DNA of 64,000 bases from NCBI GenBank assembly GCA_013416455.1, contig JACCES010000018.1, forward strand, positions 39,127 to 103,126, written 5' to 3'. The notes below the pieces were generated by a model that saw only the letters and a program-made list of their open reading frames with translations, searched no databases and was not told the origin of the DNA. A program made the translations under genes and the position numbers. Of the stretch, positions 15,815 to 24,983 are shown piece after piece. The DNA is from Alcaligenaceae bacterium (GTDB lineage: Bacteria; Pseudomonadota; Gammaproteobacteria; Burkholderiales; Burkholderiaceae_B). Positions within the stretch are counted from its first letter, which is position 1. Each line of letters opens with the position of its first letter.

Positions 15815-16639
15815 TCAGGCTTTGAGTTGGCGCATACCCTCGGCCAGCAGCCACAAGGCGCGATTCAAGCGAATGTCGGAATCAATGCCCTGCACCGCGC
15901 GGGTGCTTTGGCGGCGTCCGTTGGCGCTGCGGCCACGCAAGCCGCCTTTGATGAGGTTTTCCTGTAGGCGGTTGAAGGTCATCCACAGATCGGGGCGGCG
16001 GTCGTCAAACCGGCGCGGCATCAGAATCTGGCGCTCTGAAATAGGCGCGGGCTTGTCGGGGTCGTCGTATTTCAGGGCCAGCGCGGCGCGGGCCAGGATT
16101 TGGGCTTCGCCGTCGTCCAGCGTGATGGCTTGCATGGCTTCGCGGGATTCCTGTACCCGCTCAAAACCGTCCAGCACTTCATAGGCTCCCTCGACCACGC
16201 GCCCGGCCACATCGCCTTTATGCGGGATACGCACATCGGCCACGGTGTCGCCGCATACCAGACCATTGGCGCAGACAAAGCGAAACGCGCCCGCCAACAT
16301 CTGATAGCTGCTTGTGCCATCGTGCGAGTTCAAAAGAATGATTTCGTTGGCGATGCTGTCATTCACCTGATTGGCATGGCGAAGCCGAATCATGTGTTTG
16401 GTGTGTTCGCGCCGGTCTTCATTGCGCACGCGGGTTTGCGTCACCATGAAGGGCTGAAACCCTTCTTTCCGTAGTTCCGTCAGTACCGCCGCTGTGGGGA
16501 TGTAGCTATAGCGTTCTGAACGGCTGCCGTGGGGTGCCTCCGCATAGATGGACGGAACCACGGCCCTGATTTGATCGTCGGACAGTGGGCGGTCGCTGCG
16601 CAGTACCGGAGAAAGGGAACCGAAACGGGATGCAAGCAT
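15815..16639 (-). CDS. DUF932 family protein
   Basis: A 274-residue protein of the DUF932 family found in phages, plasmids and integrative elements, with no established function. Recognisable parts are RYSYIPTAAVLTELRKEGF, VTQTRVRNEDRREHTKHMIRL, the segment LLNSHDGTSSYQMLAGAFRFVCANGLV split across residues 95-130, and a C-terminal RLNRALWLLAEGMRQL. The start MLASRFGSL at 16639 gives the usual N-terminus. It lies 86 bp upstream of the ParB-like gene, same strand, so co-expression is likely. Confidence 0.88.
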   Translation of the reverse strand: MLASRFGSLSPVLRSDRPLSDDQIRAVVPSIYAEAPHGSRSERYSYIPTAAVLTELRKEGFQPFMVTQTRVRNEDRREHTKHMIRLRHANQVNDSIANEIILLNSHDGTSSYQMLAGAFRFVCANGLVCGDTVADVRIPHKGDVAGRVVEGAYEVLDGFERVQESREAMQAITLDDGEAQILARAALALKYDDPDKPAPISERQILMPRRFDDRRPDLWMTFNRLQENLIKGGLRGRSANGRRQSTRAVQGIDSDIRLNRALWLLAEGMRQLKA

Positions 16640-17194
16640 GGGATTTCTCCTGACAAAGAAAAGGGTTTGCTTTTCACCGCACACCGGATTCCAAGATTCG
16701 GAAGCCCACGGGTTTGAGCTTTTGATGTGCGGTCGGCACGAAGAACCCGGTTGGCCTCGTTGCCACCGTCTTCCTGAGTTCATCGCCCGCGACGGTCAGG
16801 AGCCCACGGACGTGGGCTGTCAAGGAAACAAGCGTCAGGTTGGTGCGGCCCGCAGGCGCAGCCGAGGACACGGCCTGGCGCGCCTTGACTGCACGCGGCC
16901 ACGGGCTACAGTCGCGGACAAGGTGATGAAGTCAGGAAAGATGGCTGGACAAGCAACGGCCAGGTCTTTGAGTACAGACTGCCCGCAAGCGCCAGCGCGC
17001 AGGCCCGAAGCTGGGAAGCCGGGCCGGAGGCGTCAGGGATGTACAAGGCTGGCGAAGACCAGTCCCATCAGGGATAAGTGGGGAGAGAACCTGGAGCAGC
17101 GCGGTCTGCATAACAGAGACGCACGGACTCAATTCTTGTGTTTATATTTGTAGTCGTGACCGCTATTTTGGAGCCAAAGCCAGGCAGCAAGAGT
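16640..17194. other. Spacer at the right edge of the conjugative-element module
   Basis: No supported gene in about 550 bp. A short hairpin AGCCCACG-GA-CGTGGGCT is at 16801-16818. The stretch separates the DUF932 gene from the chimeric LysR remnant, so a module junction probably lies here. Confidence 0.45.
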
Positions 17195-17323
17195 ATGTCC
17201 AATGAGCAAATGAAAACCGTAAAAACTCACTGTCCCGAGTGTAATGGTGAAAGGGTTTGCCTTATTCATGGTCAAGTGAGTAAAACTTGGACCTGGAACG
17301 ATAGGCGGGAGCGTTACATGAAC
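17195..17323 (+). pseudogene. N-terminal fragment of a zinc-ribbon-like protein
   Basis: MSNEQMKTVKTHCPECNGER, then a second CxxH-type pair (CLIHGQ) and a Trp-rich segment, looks like the start of a small zinc-ribbon protein found in proteobacteria. The frame then runs directly into LysR effector-domain sequence at about 17324, so the gene has lost its 3' part at a recombination junction. Family unnamed. Confidence 0.5.
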
Positions 17324-18087
17324 GGCGTGCGGCTGCTGACGCACACCACCCGCAGCATTTCCACCACCCAAGCCGGGGCACGGCTGTTGGACGCGGTGGC
17401 GCCTAGGCTCGATGAGATCGCGCAGGAACTGGGTTCGCTGATTGCTCTGCGCGACAAGCCGGCGGGCACCGTGCGCATTACGGCACACGATCATGCCATT
17501 ACCACTGTGCTCTGGCCTAGGTTGTTGCCTCTGTTGAAGGAGTATCCCGACATCCAGATCGAATTCAGTGTGGACTATGCGTTCACCGACATCGCGGCGC
17601 ACCGCTTCGACGCCGGCGTGCGCATAGGCGATCGAGTGGACAAAGACATGGTGGCCGTGCGCCTCGCGCCGGAACTGCGCATGACTGTGGCGGCGCATCG
17701 CCGGGCTATCTGGCGGAAAAATCACGGCCCGTCACGCCGCACGATCTCACCGACCACGACTGCATCAACTTGCGGTTGCCCATGCACGGCGGGCTGTATG
17801 CCTGGGACTTCGAGAAGGCAGGCCAGTCGGTCAATGTGCGCGTAAGCGGGCAGACCACGTTCAACAACACTTACCTGATGCTGCAGGCAGCACTGGACGG
17901 GATGGGTTTTGCTTTTGTGCCGCTAGACATCGTGCAGCCGCATATCGAAGCGGGCCGGTTGGTGCCCGTGCTACAGGACTGGTGGCCGACTTTGCCGGGC
18001 TATCACCTGTATTACGCGAATCGCAAACACATTGCGCCGGCACTGTCCCTGGTGATCGAGGCATTGCGCTGGCATGCCGTTAGATAG
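17324..18087 (+). pseudogene. LysR-family regulator remnant, 5'-truncated and frameshifted
   Basis: The reading frame joins the LysR family just after its helix-turn-helix (GVRLLTHTTRSISTTQAG), so the DNA-binding domain is missing. The effector-binding domain follows (GTVRITAHDHAITTVLWPRL, DIQIEFSVDYAFTDIAAHRF). At about 17691-17700 the frame breaks: the frame ending at 17845 degrades into Thr/Arg-rich sequence, while the correct continuation (PGYLAEKSRPVTPHDLTDHD, then LRLPMHGGLYAWDFEKAG to WHAVR) is in another frame ending at 18087. An extra GC dinucleotide would explain this. Non-functional. Confidence 0.85.
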
Positions 18088-18339
18088 GACATACAGGCGA
18101 AATTGTCGAGTGCTCTGACCCTAACTCACGAATCACGCAACCCTAGCTTTGGTACCATCTTTGTGCTGGTGATGATTTTGTTCGTATTATCCACCAACCC
18201 CCTAGATGCAATAATATAAGCCTCCCCAATCGATGGCCCTCATATAACCTTTCGGCGGTTACTCATCAGCAATGACTGACTCGATCGGAATCTCTTTCTC
18301 CTTATTAATTCCTCGTATGGAGCTCATGGCTTTATAGCG
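18088..18339. other. AT-rich spacer upstream of the PAP2 gene
   Basis: No complete gene. From 18280 the PAP2 frame is already open and reads a plausible N-terminus, but it has no ATG. An ATG at 18272 is in a different frame. Confidence 0.45.
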
Positions 18340-18867
18340 TTGTTCGCCTATGTAATAGCGAAGTATCTGATTTTTGCGATCCCCACGGGCATTGTTGTTT
18401 TATGGATCACTGGCGCGCAGGCAGAACGGCGTCTAGCCTTCACGCTATTTTTCTCTCTAATGATCGCTACGCTCTTAAGCGCTACGATAGGCACATTATT
18501 TCCAGTAGAGAGACCATTTATTATGTCTTTCGGTGATCAGTTACTTGATCATCGACCAAGTTCATCATTCCTGAGCAATCATGGCCTCATAATGTTTTGT
18601 TGTGCTTGGGTTCTACTTTTCAAGAAATACAAATGGCAAGCTGCCATTGCTGCATTTGCCGGCCTCTGGGTCGCATGGGCAAGAATATACCTCGGCATAC
18701 ATTGGCCGTCAGACATGATAGGCGCGGTACTTATAGCCAATGCCGCGGCACTAATTGCAATTCTCTTTGACCATCGTTTTGGAGAAAAACTCGTCTCAAG
18801 AATAGTCAGGTTTTACAAAACCGTCATTGACAAGACCATCGAAAAAATTCATAAAGGCTTAAATTGA
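18340..18867 (+). CDS. PAP2-family phosphatase (BcrC-like undecaprenyl-diphosphatase)
   Basis: At least 175 residues with about five membrane segments. PAP2 motifs are present: VERPFIM (C1), a variant C2 SSFLSNHGL where most BcrC-like enzymes have FPSDH, and C3 ARIYLGIHWPSDM. The family dephosphorylates undecaprenyl diphosphate at the membrane or related lipid phosphates. The TTG at 18340 is the first conventional start in frame, yet the frame upstream to 18280 reads NLFLLINSSYGAHGF, which looks conserved, so the true 5' end may be lost or shifted. The gene is distinctly AT-richer than its surroundings, suggesting transfer. Confidence 0.75.
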   Translation: MFAYVIAKYLIFAIPTGIVVLWITGAQAERRLAFTLFFSLMIATLLSATIGTLFPVERPFIMSFGDQLLDHRPSSSFLSNHGLIMFCCAWVLLFKKYKWQAAIAAFAGLWVAWARIYLGIHWPSDMIGAVLIANAAALIAILFDHRFGEKLVSRIVRFYKTVIDKTIEKIHKGLN

Positions 18868-18924
18868 GCATTACCAACCCCGCACTCAGGGCGCGATAGG
18901 GGATGCTGGCCACTAATTACCATA

Positions 18925-20430
18925 TTACCCACGCCAAAATCTCGGTACAAACAAAATGAGAACGGTGAACAGCTCAAGTCGCCCGAGCAGCATGCCGATA
19001 CACATGACCCATTTGGCCTCATCGGGAAGGCTGGAGAAGTTGCCGGCCGGGCCGATGATCTCGCCTAGTCCCGGCCCCACATTGGACAAGGCCGTCGCCG
19101 CGCCCGAGGCGCTGGTCAAAAAGTCGAGCCCGAAGGCCATGAGGGCGATGGTGACCGCAGAATAAAACAATACGTATACGCTCAAGAAGGCCACTACCGA
19201 ACCGACCACGTCGTCGTCCAGCACTCGTCCTCCGTAGGTGCGGGGAAACACACCATTGGGATAAAGCAGACGCATGAAGTGGGCTTTGAGCATGACCGCC
19301 ATGACTTCGAGCCGGAATATTTTGACGCCACCCGAGGTCGATCCTGTGCAGCCGCCCACAAAAAGCAGTCCGAAGAAAACGCCTACTGCCGCGTTGCCCC
19401 ATGATGCGTAGTCGGCGCTCGCAAAGCCGGTCGTGGTAACCACTGACACCACATTGAAGGTCGCGTGCCGGAACGCGGCCTCCACGCCGTATTGCCCCGA
19501 AAACACCAGCCATAGTCCCAGGACCGACACCGCCACGGCGATAAAAGCCAGCATCGTTTTGACCTGCCTGTCCCACAGGGCCTTGGTTTCGCCGGCAAAA
19601 AAACGGACATAGAGCACAAACGGAATACTGCCCGACAGCATGAAGGCCGCGGCCCACCACTGTATGCCGTTGGCTTCCCATGTGCCGAATGAGCCGTCGG
19701 AAGTGGAGTAGCCGCCGGTCGCTACCGAGGTCAAGGCATGGGCAGTGGCCTCAAAAGGAGGCATGCCCGCGAGCCAGTAGACGAGCGCCGCCAGGACGGT
19801 CAGCCCCAGATATACCAGTCCGATGGTGGTGGCTATCTGGCGCACGCGAGGCATGGCTTTCTCGGACCGATCCGATGATTCGGTGCGAAAAAGCTGCATC
19901 CCTCCAATACCCAGCGCGGGAAGAATCGCAATGGCCGTCGCAATAATGCCGATACCGCCCATCCACTGCAACACCGCGCGCCAAAGCAACAAGCCCCGGG
20001 GGGCATGGTCCAGACCGGAGATCACAGTCGCACCTGTGGTGGTGATGCCCGACACGGCTTCAAAAAACGCGTTAGGCACATTGCCGCTGACGCTGCCGTA
20101 ATCCGAGAAGAAAAAAGGCAGCCCACTGACCGCTGCCACACTGAACCAGCTCAAAGGCGTCAGTGTGAATGCCTGTCGAAGGGTCAGCCCGGTCTTCAAC
20201 GCCCGCCGACTGTTATAGGTTAAGGCAGCGCCGGCCAACGCCGTTAAGACTGACGATGCCGCAAAGGCCTGCCAATCATCACTTCCGTAATAGACATCAA
20301 CCGCCATGGGGAACAGCATCATCGCCGCCGTCGCCAACAATACCAGGCCCACCAAAAAAAGGATCGCCTTGATGCCTGGCGCCGATTTGGAGCGCAGCGA
20401 TAGATTGCGATGCAGAACCGGATCAACCAA
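18925..20430 (-). CDS. trkH: TrkH-family potassium uptake channel
   Basis: About 500 residues with many membrane segments and the repeated P-loop pattern of TrkH/KtrB transporters: SGITTTGATVISG, LTSVATGGYST, SVVTTTGFASAD and ATALSNVGPGLGEI each carry a selectivity-filter Gly. It forms the K+ channel gated by TrkA. The start is uncertain: a TTG at 20430 overlapping the trkA stop gives a sensible N-terminus, while an ATG at 20514 would add 28 residues read from within trkA. Co-transcribed with trkA. Confidence 0.9.
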   Translation of the reverse strand: MVDPVLHRNLSLRSKSAPGIKAILFLVGLVLLATAAMMLFPMAVDVYYGSDDWQAFAASSVLTALAGAALTYNSRRALKTGLTLRQAFTLTPLSWFSVAAVSGLPFFFSDYGSVSGNVPNAFFEAVSGITTTGATVISGLDHAPRGLLLWRAVLQWMGGIGIIATAIAILPALGIGGMQLFRTESSDRSEKAMPRVRQIATTIGLVYLGLTVLAALVYWLAGMPPFEATAHALTSVATGGYSTSDGSFGTWEANGIQWWAAAFMLSGSIPFVLYVRFFAGETKALWDRQVKTMLAFIAVAVSVLGLWLVFSGQYGVEAAFRHATFNVVSVVTTTGFASADYASWGNAAVGVFFGLLFVGGCTGSTSGGVKIFRLEVMAVMLKAHFMRLLYPNGVFPRTYGGRVLDDDVVGSVVAFLSVYVLFYSAVTIALMAFGLDFLTSASGAATALSNVGPGLGEIIGPAGNFSSLPDEAKWVMCIGMLLGRLELFTVLILFVPRFWRG

Positions 20431-21808
20431 GGCGGTCTCTCCGCGTACCCAACAAGGCTTCGGCCAAACGAAGATAGCTGTAGGTGACCAGCGCCACGAT
20501 ATGGTCTCCGACAAGCAATTGCGTTTCCGCCGTCGGAATGATGACTTGCTTGTCCCGGACCACCACGCCGATCCTCATCCCTGGCGGCAGCCCCAGTTTC
20601 CCGAGAGGCCGGCGCAACAGTCTCGACTCTTCGGTCAGCTCGGCCTCAACGACTTCGCCAAAGTCCTCGCGCAGCGTGTGAAGCGCTGCAATGGACCCAC
20701 GGCGCACGTGCCGTAACACCGTTGAAATGGTGACCACGCTGGGGCTGACGACCGCATCAATACCCAAGGCCGGGGTCAGCGCCTCGTAATTGCGCTTGTT
20801 GACCAGCGTGATTGCCCGCCTGCATCCGACTTGCTTGGCCAGCACCGATGCGAAGATATTCGTTTCATCATCGTTGGTCACGGCCACAACGGTTTCCGCA
20901 AGACTCGTCTGCGCCTCTTCCAGCATTTCCTGATCGAGCGCATCGCCGTGCAGCACAATGACCCCGCTGCCCAACTCGTCGGAGACGTACCTGGCACGTT
21001 CGAGATTGTGCTCGATGATCTTGATATTGATACCAGGCGTCGTGCGCCGTAGTTTTTGGACCAAATGCAAGCCGACATTGCCTCCACCCACAACGACCAA
21101 ATTTCGCGCCTCCCGGTCCCGGTGGCCGAACGCCCCCATGGTGTCCTTGGCTTTGTCGGCCTTGACAACAACATAGACGTCGTCTCCCACTTCGATGCGA
21201 TCATGCTTGTCCGGCACGAAGCTGCGCCCTTTGCGTATGCTGGCCACCACGGACATGCCTTCGAAGTCAGGCTGGCCGACGATATCGCAAATGCGCTCTC
21301 CAACGACCGGACTGTCGGCCGATTCGACGTGTATGCCCAGCAACTCTACCAGCCCGTCCGCCATGGGCACCATGTCGAAGGCCCCGGGCGTGCGCAAGCG
21401 CCAGGCAATCCCGTCTGCAATCTCTATTTCGGGCGAGATGATGATGTCGACCGGCAGGTGCTCGGCCGAGTAAAGCCCGGAGCTGTCCTGCGCGAGATAG
21501 CCGGCGTGACGCAGTCGGGCGATGCGCCTTTTGACGCCGAACAAGGAATACGCCATCTGGCAAGCCACCATATTCACTTCGTCCGAGCCAGTGACCGCAA
21601 TGATGATGTCGGCATCGCGCGCGTCCGCTTTTCTCAAGGTGGCAGGGTACGAGGCGTGGCCCACCACCCCTCGCACGTCATAGCTTTCGTCAACGCGGCG
21701 AACAAGCTGAGGATCAATGTCAATGACCGTTACACTGATGCCCTCGGAGGCCAGATGCCTGGCAATGGTGGTTCCGACCTGACCGGCGCCGCAAACAATC
21801 ACTTTCAT
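20423..21808 (-). CDS. trkA: TrkA, NAD-binding regulatory subunit of Trk potassium uptake
   Basis: A 461-residue cytoplasmic protein with two RCK modules. The first Rossmann motif is at the N-terminus (VIVCGAGQVGTTIARHL, then DIDPQLVRRV), the second near residue 230 (LVVVGGGNVGLHLVQKL). Each is followed by a TrkA-C domain, the last ending EALLGTRRDRLG. TrkA binds NAD(H)/ATP and gates TrkH. The start MKVIVCGAGQ at 21808 is canonical. Located on the presumed island rather than in the usual chromosomal context next to def/fmt, so it may be a second copy. Overlaps trkH. Confidence 0.93.
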   Translation of the reverse strand: MKVIVCGAGQVGTTIARHLASEGISVTVIDIDPQLVRRVDESYDVRGVVGHASYPATLRKADARDADIIIAVTGSDEVNMVACQMAYSLFGVKRRIARLRHAGYLAQDSSGLYSAEHLPVDIIISPEIEIADGIAWRLRTPGAFDMVPMADGLVELLGIHVESADSPVVGERICDIVGQPDFEGMSVVASIRKGRSFVPDKHDRIEVGDDVYVVVKADKAKDTMGAFGHRDREARNLVVVGGGNVGLHLVQKLRRTTPGINIKIIEHNLERARYVSDELGSGVIVLHGDALDQEMLEEAQTSLAETVVAVTNDDETNIFASVLAKQVGCRRAITLVNKRNYEALTPALGIDAVVSPSVVTISTVLRHVRRGSIAALHTLREDFGEVVEAELTEESRLLRRPLGKLGLPPGMRIGVVVRDKQVIIPTAETQLLVGDHIVALVTYSYLRLAEALLGTRRDRLG

Positions 21809-21984
21809 CCAAGATACTCTCGTAGGTCTATAAGCAACTCTACCCAATGCCGCAATGAAACGGGTAACTACGCAGCGCGCGCATGCGTGAATGCAACCCC
21901 ACAAACTATCTTCTGAACGCCTTGGCTCGAAATAGTAAAATCGGGCTACTCGGACTTCACCGAGGCCATCGCCGGAGGACACCC

Positions 21985-22227
21985 ATGTTTATCGCCAGAT
22001 TGCTCGTCGAACGGGGATCGATACACGACAAATCCCAAAACTGGGGCAACTATGCGTTCGTGTCCCTGCCATCGCCTGGTGACCGGATAGCCGCCCATTA
22101 TAACGACAACACGCACCACATGACGGTCATCTGCGTGCATCACAGGCCGGTGCGTGTCAGTGCGGACGACAGCCAGGCCGATGAGCCGGCGGCCGAAGTG
22201 GTCGCCAAGTGGACCAGCTCAGATTGA
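21985..22227 (+). CDS. Small uncharacterised protein (80 aa)
   Basis: The ATG at 21985 has a strong ribosome-binding site (GGAGGA, 6 bp upstream). The product MFIARLLVERGSIHDKSQNW is soluble, with a His-rich stretch (THHMTVICVHHRPV), and I do not recognise its family. It is divergent from trkA with a 176-bp spacer. It has a sensible start and length but no domain support. Confidence 0.55.
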   Translation: MFIARLLVERGSIHDKSQNWGNYAFVSLPSPGDRIAAHYNDNTHHMTVICVHHRPVRVSADDSQADEPAAEVVAKWTSSD

Positions 22228-22478
22228 GCGTGCATCGATCCTATGCTGTCAATGACCGCTGGCTTCTTCCATCGGCATGGTGAGCCCAGGCGCTTTATTG
22301 GATTATCAATGAGGGGATGGCTCAATTGACGTCATCCCGGTCAAATGCCGGCACCTCAACCTGCCAATCAGTCTTGACCTGTGATTAAAAAAACAGGTAT
22401 GTTGATTTACAGATAGATGGACTGGGGCCTGCATAGGTGTCTATCTGCCCCCTGGCAACAGGGTCCAGCGCCCGCCGC
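22228..22478. other. Spacer between the 80-aa gene and brnA
   Basis: About 250 bp with no supported gene and no clear repeat; it becomes AT-richer around 22,380-22,420. Confidence 0.4.
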
Positions 22479-22787
22479 TTATTTCAGCGATTCGAGCATT
22501 TCCCGCCGCAGAATCGCATTGATGCGGGATTGATAGCCTTTGCCCTGCGACCGCAGCCAAGCCAAGACGTCCGAGTCGATGCGCACGGTGGTCGAAGTCT
22601 TGGTCGGCTTATAGAACTTGCCACGTTCGGCGTTTTTCCAGAACTCCGCCGTCAGCGCCGGGATATCGCCGTAATCGACATCCCCCTCGGCACGCGCCGC
22701 CAACGCGGCCAGTTCGGCTTTCTGCTTGTCGCTCAGGGGAGGCAGGTTGGCCAAATCCACTTCCTGCTTAACGATTTTCTTGCTCAT
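22479..22787 (-). CDS. brnA: BrnA-family antitoxin
   Basis: A 102-residue protein whose C-terminal part is a ribbon-helix-helix domain (TSTTVRIDSDVLAWLRSQG, YQSRINAILRREMLES), typical of BrnA/CopG-like antitoxins. The N-terminal Lys/Ala-rich part would wrap the toxin. It overlaps the end of the upstream brnT gene by 20 bp, the standard toxin-first order of brnTA. BrnA neutralises BrnT and autoregulates the operon. Confidence 0.9.
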   Translation of the reverse strand: MSKKIVKQEVDLANLPPLSDKQKAELAALAARAEGDVDYGDIPALTAEFWKNAERGKFYKPTKTSTTVRIDSDVLAWLRSQGKGYQSRINAILRREMLESLK

Positions 22788-23073
22788 AACGTCGCCTTTC
22801 TTTCCGATCAGCCGCTCTGGCCGAAATAATGCGAATGACCTCGATCACCAGATCGTTCTCATTCACCTCATGAACCGTATGAGCCACCAAGAGCAATAGA
22901 TAACCATCAACCACGCCCAGCGTCTGCCAACGTTGCTCGCCATGCTCCACACGCTCAGGTCCGGTCAGAGCAAAGGGGTCGGCAAACACCCGCATTGCGA
23001 TCTCGAAGCTCACGCCATGCTTTCGCAGGTTGCTCGCCGCTTTGGCGGCGTCCCATTCAAACCGCGTCAACAT
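22768..23073 (-). CDS. brnT: BrnT-family ribonuclease toxin
   Basis: A 101-residue protein with the BrnT signature: FEWDAAKAASNLRKHGVSF at the N-terminus and IRIISARAADRKERRRYE at the C-terminus. BrnT has a RelE-like fold and cleaves RNA to slow translation under stress. It is first in the brnT-brnA operon, immediately downstream of the integrase gene (67 bp), suggesting a maintenance role for the island. Confidence 0.9.
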   Translation of the reverse strand: MLTRFEWDAAKAASNLRKHGVSFEIAMRVFADPFALTGPERVEHGEQRWQTLGVVDGYLLLLVAHTVHEVNENDLVIEVIRIISARAADRKERRRYEQENR

Positions 23074-23140
23074 ACAGAAACGTTACTACAAAATTGTATT
23101 TCATGCAATGATTTCCTCGCTCAATCAGGACACGCCGCCA

Positions 23141-24781
23141 TCACGCAGGCTCGGGTTCAGGAGACAAAATCTCTGGCTTGCGATCGGCGGCCAGCCGCTT
23201 GAGCGCGCGAGCCTGCTGTGCGCGTTCCGCCTCATGCCAGCGAACGACGGCGCTGCGCCGCACACGCCGCCGATTGCCGGCCATCATATGCAGCGCGACA
23301 GCACCCGAATCGATCAGCTTGACCATATAGGACCGGCTAACGCCGACCAGTCGCGCCGCCTCTTCCGTGGTGAGCACAGGATCGGGGTCCGGCGCCTGTG
23401 CAAATCGCCGACTGAAGGCTTGACGTAGTGCCTCCAACGCCTGCTCTTGGGTTGCGCCTCCATTGTCTGGAGCCGCCGCAGCGGTGAGCACACCGTCAGG
23501 AACGGCGAGGTGAACCATTTCCTCGCTAGCGGCCTTGACAATGAAGTCCGCCACAGTCTGCCAGCCCGCGCGCAATTGTGCCTCGCCCTTGCCAACGTAG
23601 TGGCCCAAGGTGACATCGTTGCTCGTCGAGTGGTTAATCATCCGCTTGAGTACACCGCCCGACACCAGCTCTTCAGCAATCGTTGTGAAGGTCGCCCGCA
23701 TGTCATGGCCCTGCACGGTCGTCCCTGCCTGCTTGTTGATCCAGGTCAGCGTCTTGCGGGCATCCGTAATCGGAAACAAGTGCTCCTCGGGTTCGCGTCC
23801 TTCGCACGCTTCCTTTGCAATCGCCAATGCTTCCCGCGACAACAGCAGCAGGTGGTTGCTGCGGTTCTTGGTGTCAATCAGCAGAATGCGACCGGTGTCG
23901 AGGTTCACATCCCGCACTCTGATAGGCTCGTACTCGTATTTCTTCGCACCGAGGATTTCGACACCACGGCAACCTGTGAGCAGTTGGAAGCGATAGTAGT
24001 TCGCCGCCACACGGCGCGGGCTGGCGCAAGCCGCCAGCCACCAGGCCCCCAGTTTCTCCGCCGGTATCGGCGTCGGGTCGCCACTCGATGCCTTAATCAC
24101 AATGCGGTCACGTCCCGCTGTGGTTTGACTCAATGGGCTGTTGGAAGTATGGATACCATGCCAGCGCAAAACCGCTCGTAAAACTTGCATGGCATAGTCC
24201 GCTTGTCGCCTGGAACGCTTCAACAAATCGTTATAGATCGCCCAAATGGCTTTTGCCGTGATTGCCGTCATAGGCGTATGGGCCAGTGGCATCAACCCGC
24301 CATCTGCAAATTTTCGGCCATTCTTGCCGACCTTGCCCGGAGTCACCATCTTCAGATACTCGGATTTGGTACGTAATTTAAGTGGCAGACCATCTTTAGC
24401 ACGGCGCTTTTTATCTACGTACTCCTTGACTCCTTTCTCCAGTGTCAGGGCATCGACTGCGGCTTGCTGTTGTGCTTCAGCTTCGGCGAGCAACCGAGCT
24501 GCTTCTTCGGCCGGCCAATCAATGCCCGAACGCGCCAGCGCCCGGACGCGTTGCCCCTCTGCGCAAGCATCGGCCAGCCTTATCTGGCCCGGACTGTCCC
24601 CGTACTCCTGGGGTAATGTGTACTGGCGTTCGTCCTTCGTACCTTTCACGGTGTACCGGATCAAAACAGTTCGCAGACCGTCGGGGGCAATCCGTAATTG
24701 CACGCCACGATCTATGGTGATTCTGTAGGACTTGTCCTTGGGCTTGTAGGCTTCGATGGCACGATAGGTGAGGGCAGGCAT
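23141..24781 (-). CDS. Tyrosine integrase with C-terminal excisionase-like HTH
   Basis: A 546-residue site-specific recombinase. After an N-terminal arm-binding-like region and a SAM-like core-binding region (residues 105-215), the catalytic domain shows Arg272 (GCRGVEIL), HDMR with His359 and Arg362, His384 (MINHS) and the nucleophile Tyr395 (LGHYVGKG). Residues about 469-520 form a MerR/excisionase-type HTH (LTTEEAARLVGVSRSYMVKL, ending RRSAVVRWHEAE), an unusual fusion for integrases. The gene starts 200 bp from a tRNA-Asn 3' fragment and reads inward, as expected of the island integrase. Confidence 0.92.
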   Translation of the reverse strand: MPALTYRAIEAYKPKDKSYRITIDRGVQLRIAPDGLRTVLIRYTVKGTKDERQYTLPQEYGDSPGQIRLADACAEGQRVRALARSGIDWPAEEAARLLAEAEAQQQAAVDALTLEKGVKEYVDKKRRAKDGLPLKLRTKSEYLKMVTPGKVGKNGRKFADGGLMPLAHTPMTAITAKAIWAIYNDLLKRSRRQADYAMQVLRAVLRWHGIHTSNSPLSQTTAGRDRIVIKASSGDPTPIPAEKLGAWWLAACASPRRVAANYYRFQLLTGCRGVEILGAKKYEYEPIRVRDVNLDTGRILLIDTKNRSNHLLLLSREALAIAKEACEGREPEEHLFPITDARKTLTWINKQAGTTVQGHDMRATFTTIAEELVSGGVLKRMINHSTSNDVTLGHYVGKGEAQLRAGWQTVADFIVKAASEEMVHLAVPDGVLTAAAAPDNGGATQEQALEALRQAFSRRFAQAPDPDPVLTTEEAARLVGVSRSYMVKLIDSGAVALHMMAGNRRRVRRSAVVRWHEAERAQQARALKRLAADRKPEILSPEPEPA

Positions 24782-24983
24782 GATTGGCTTCCTTGCCGGT
24801 ACCGAACACCAGAACTGAGCCGTGATAGCTTATCCGTGTCCGAACCGTGTCCGAAAAATCTGAAGATCAGGTGCCATTCAATGAGACATCAAAAACCCAA
24901 AACAGTCAATAACTATTTGATTTTGAAAGGATTTTATTGTCTCACCCGATCTTGTTAAATCTCATGAAAGCTCCGATTTTCAT
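24782..24983. other. AT-rich island end between int and the attachment site
   Basis: About 200 bp that become AT-rich toward 24,900-24,960. The stretch probably holds the int promoter and recombinase arm sites; no gene. Confidence 0.4.

Noticed and set aside
1..16640. Transposase or insertion sequence bounding the arsenic operon
   Set aside because: No transposase gene, terminal inverted repeat pair or target duplication was recognised around 10,300-13,700.
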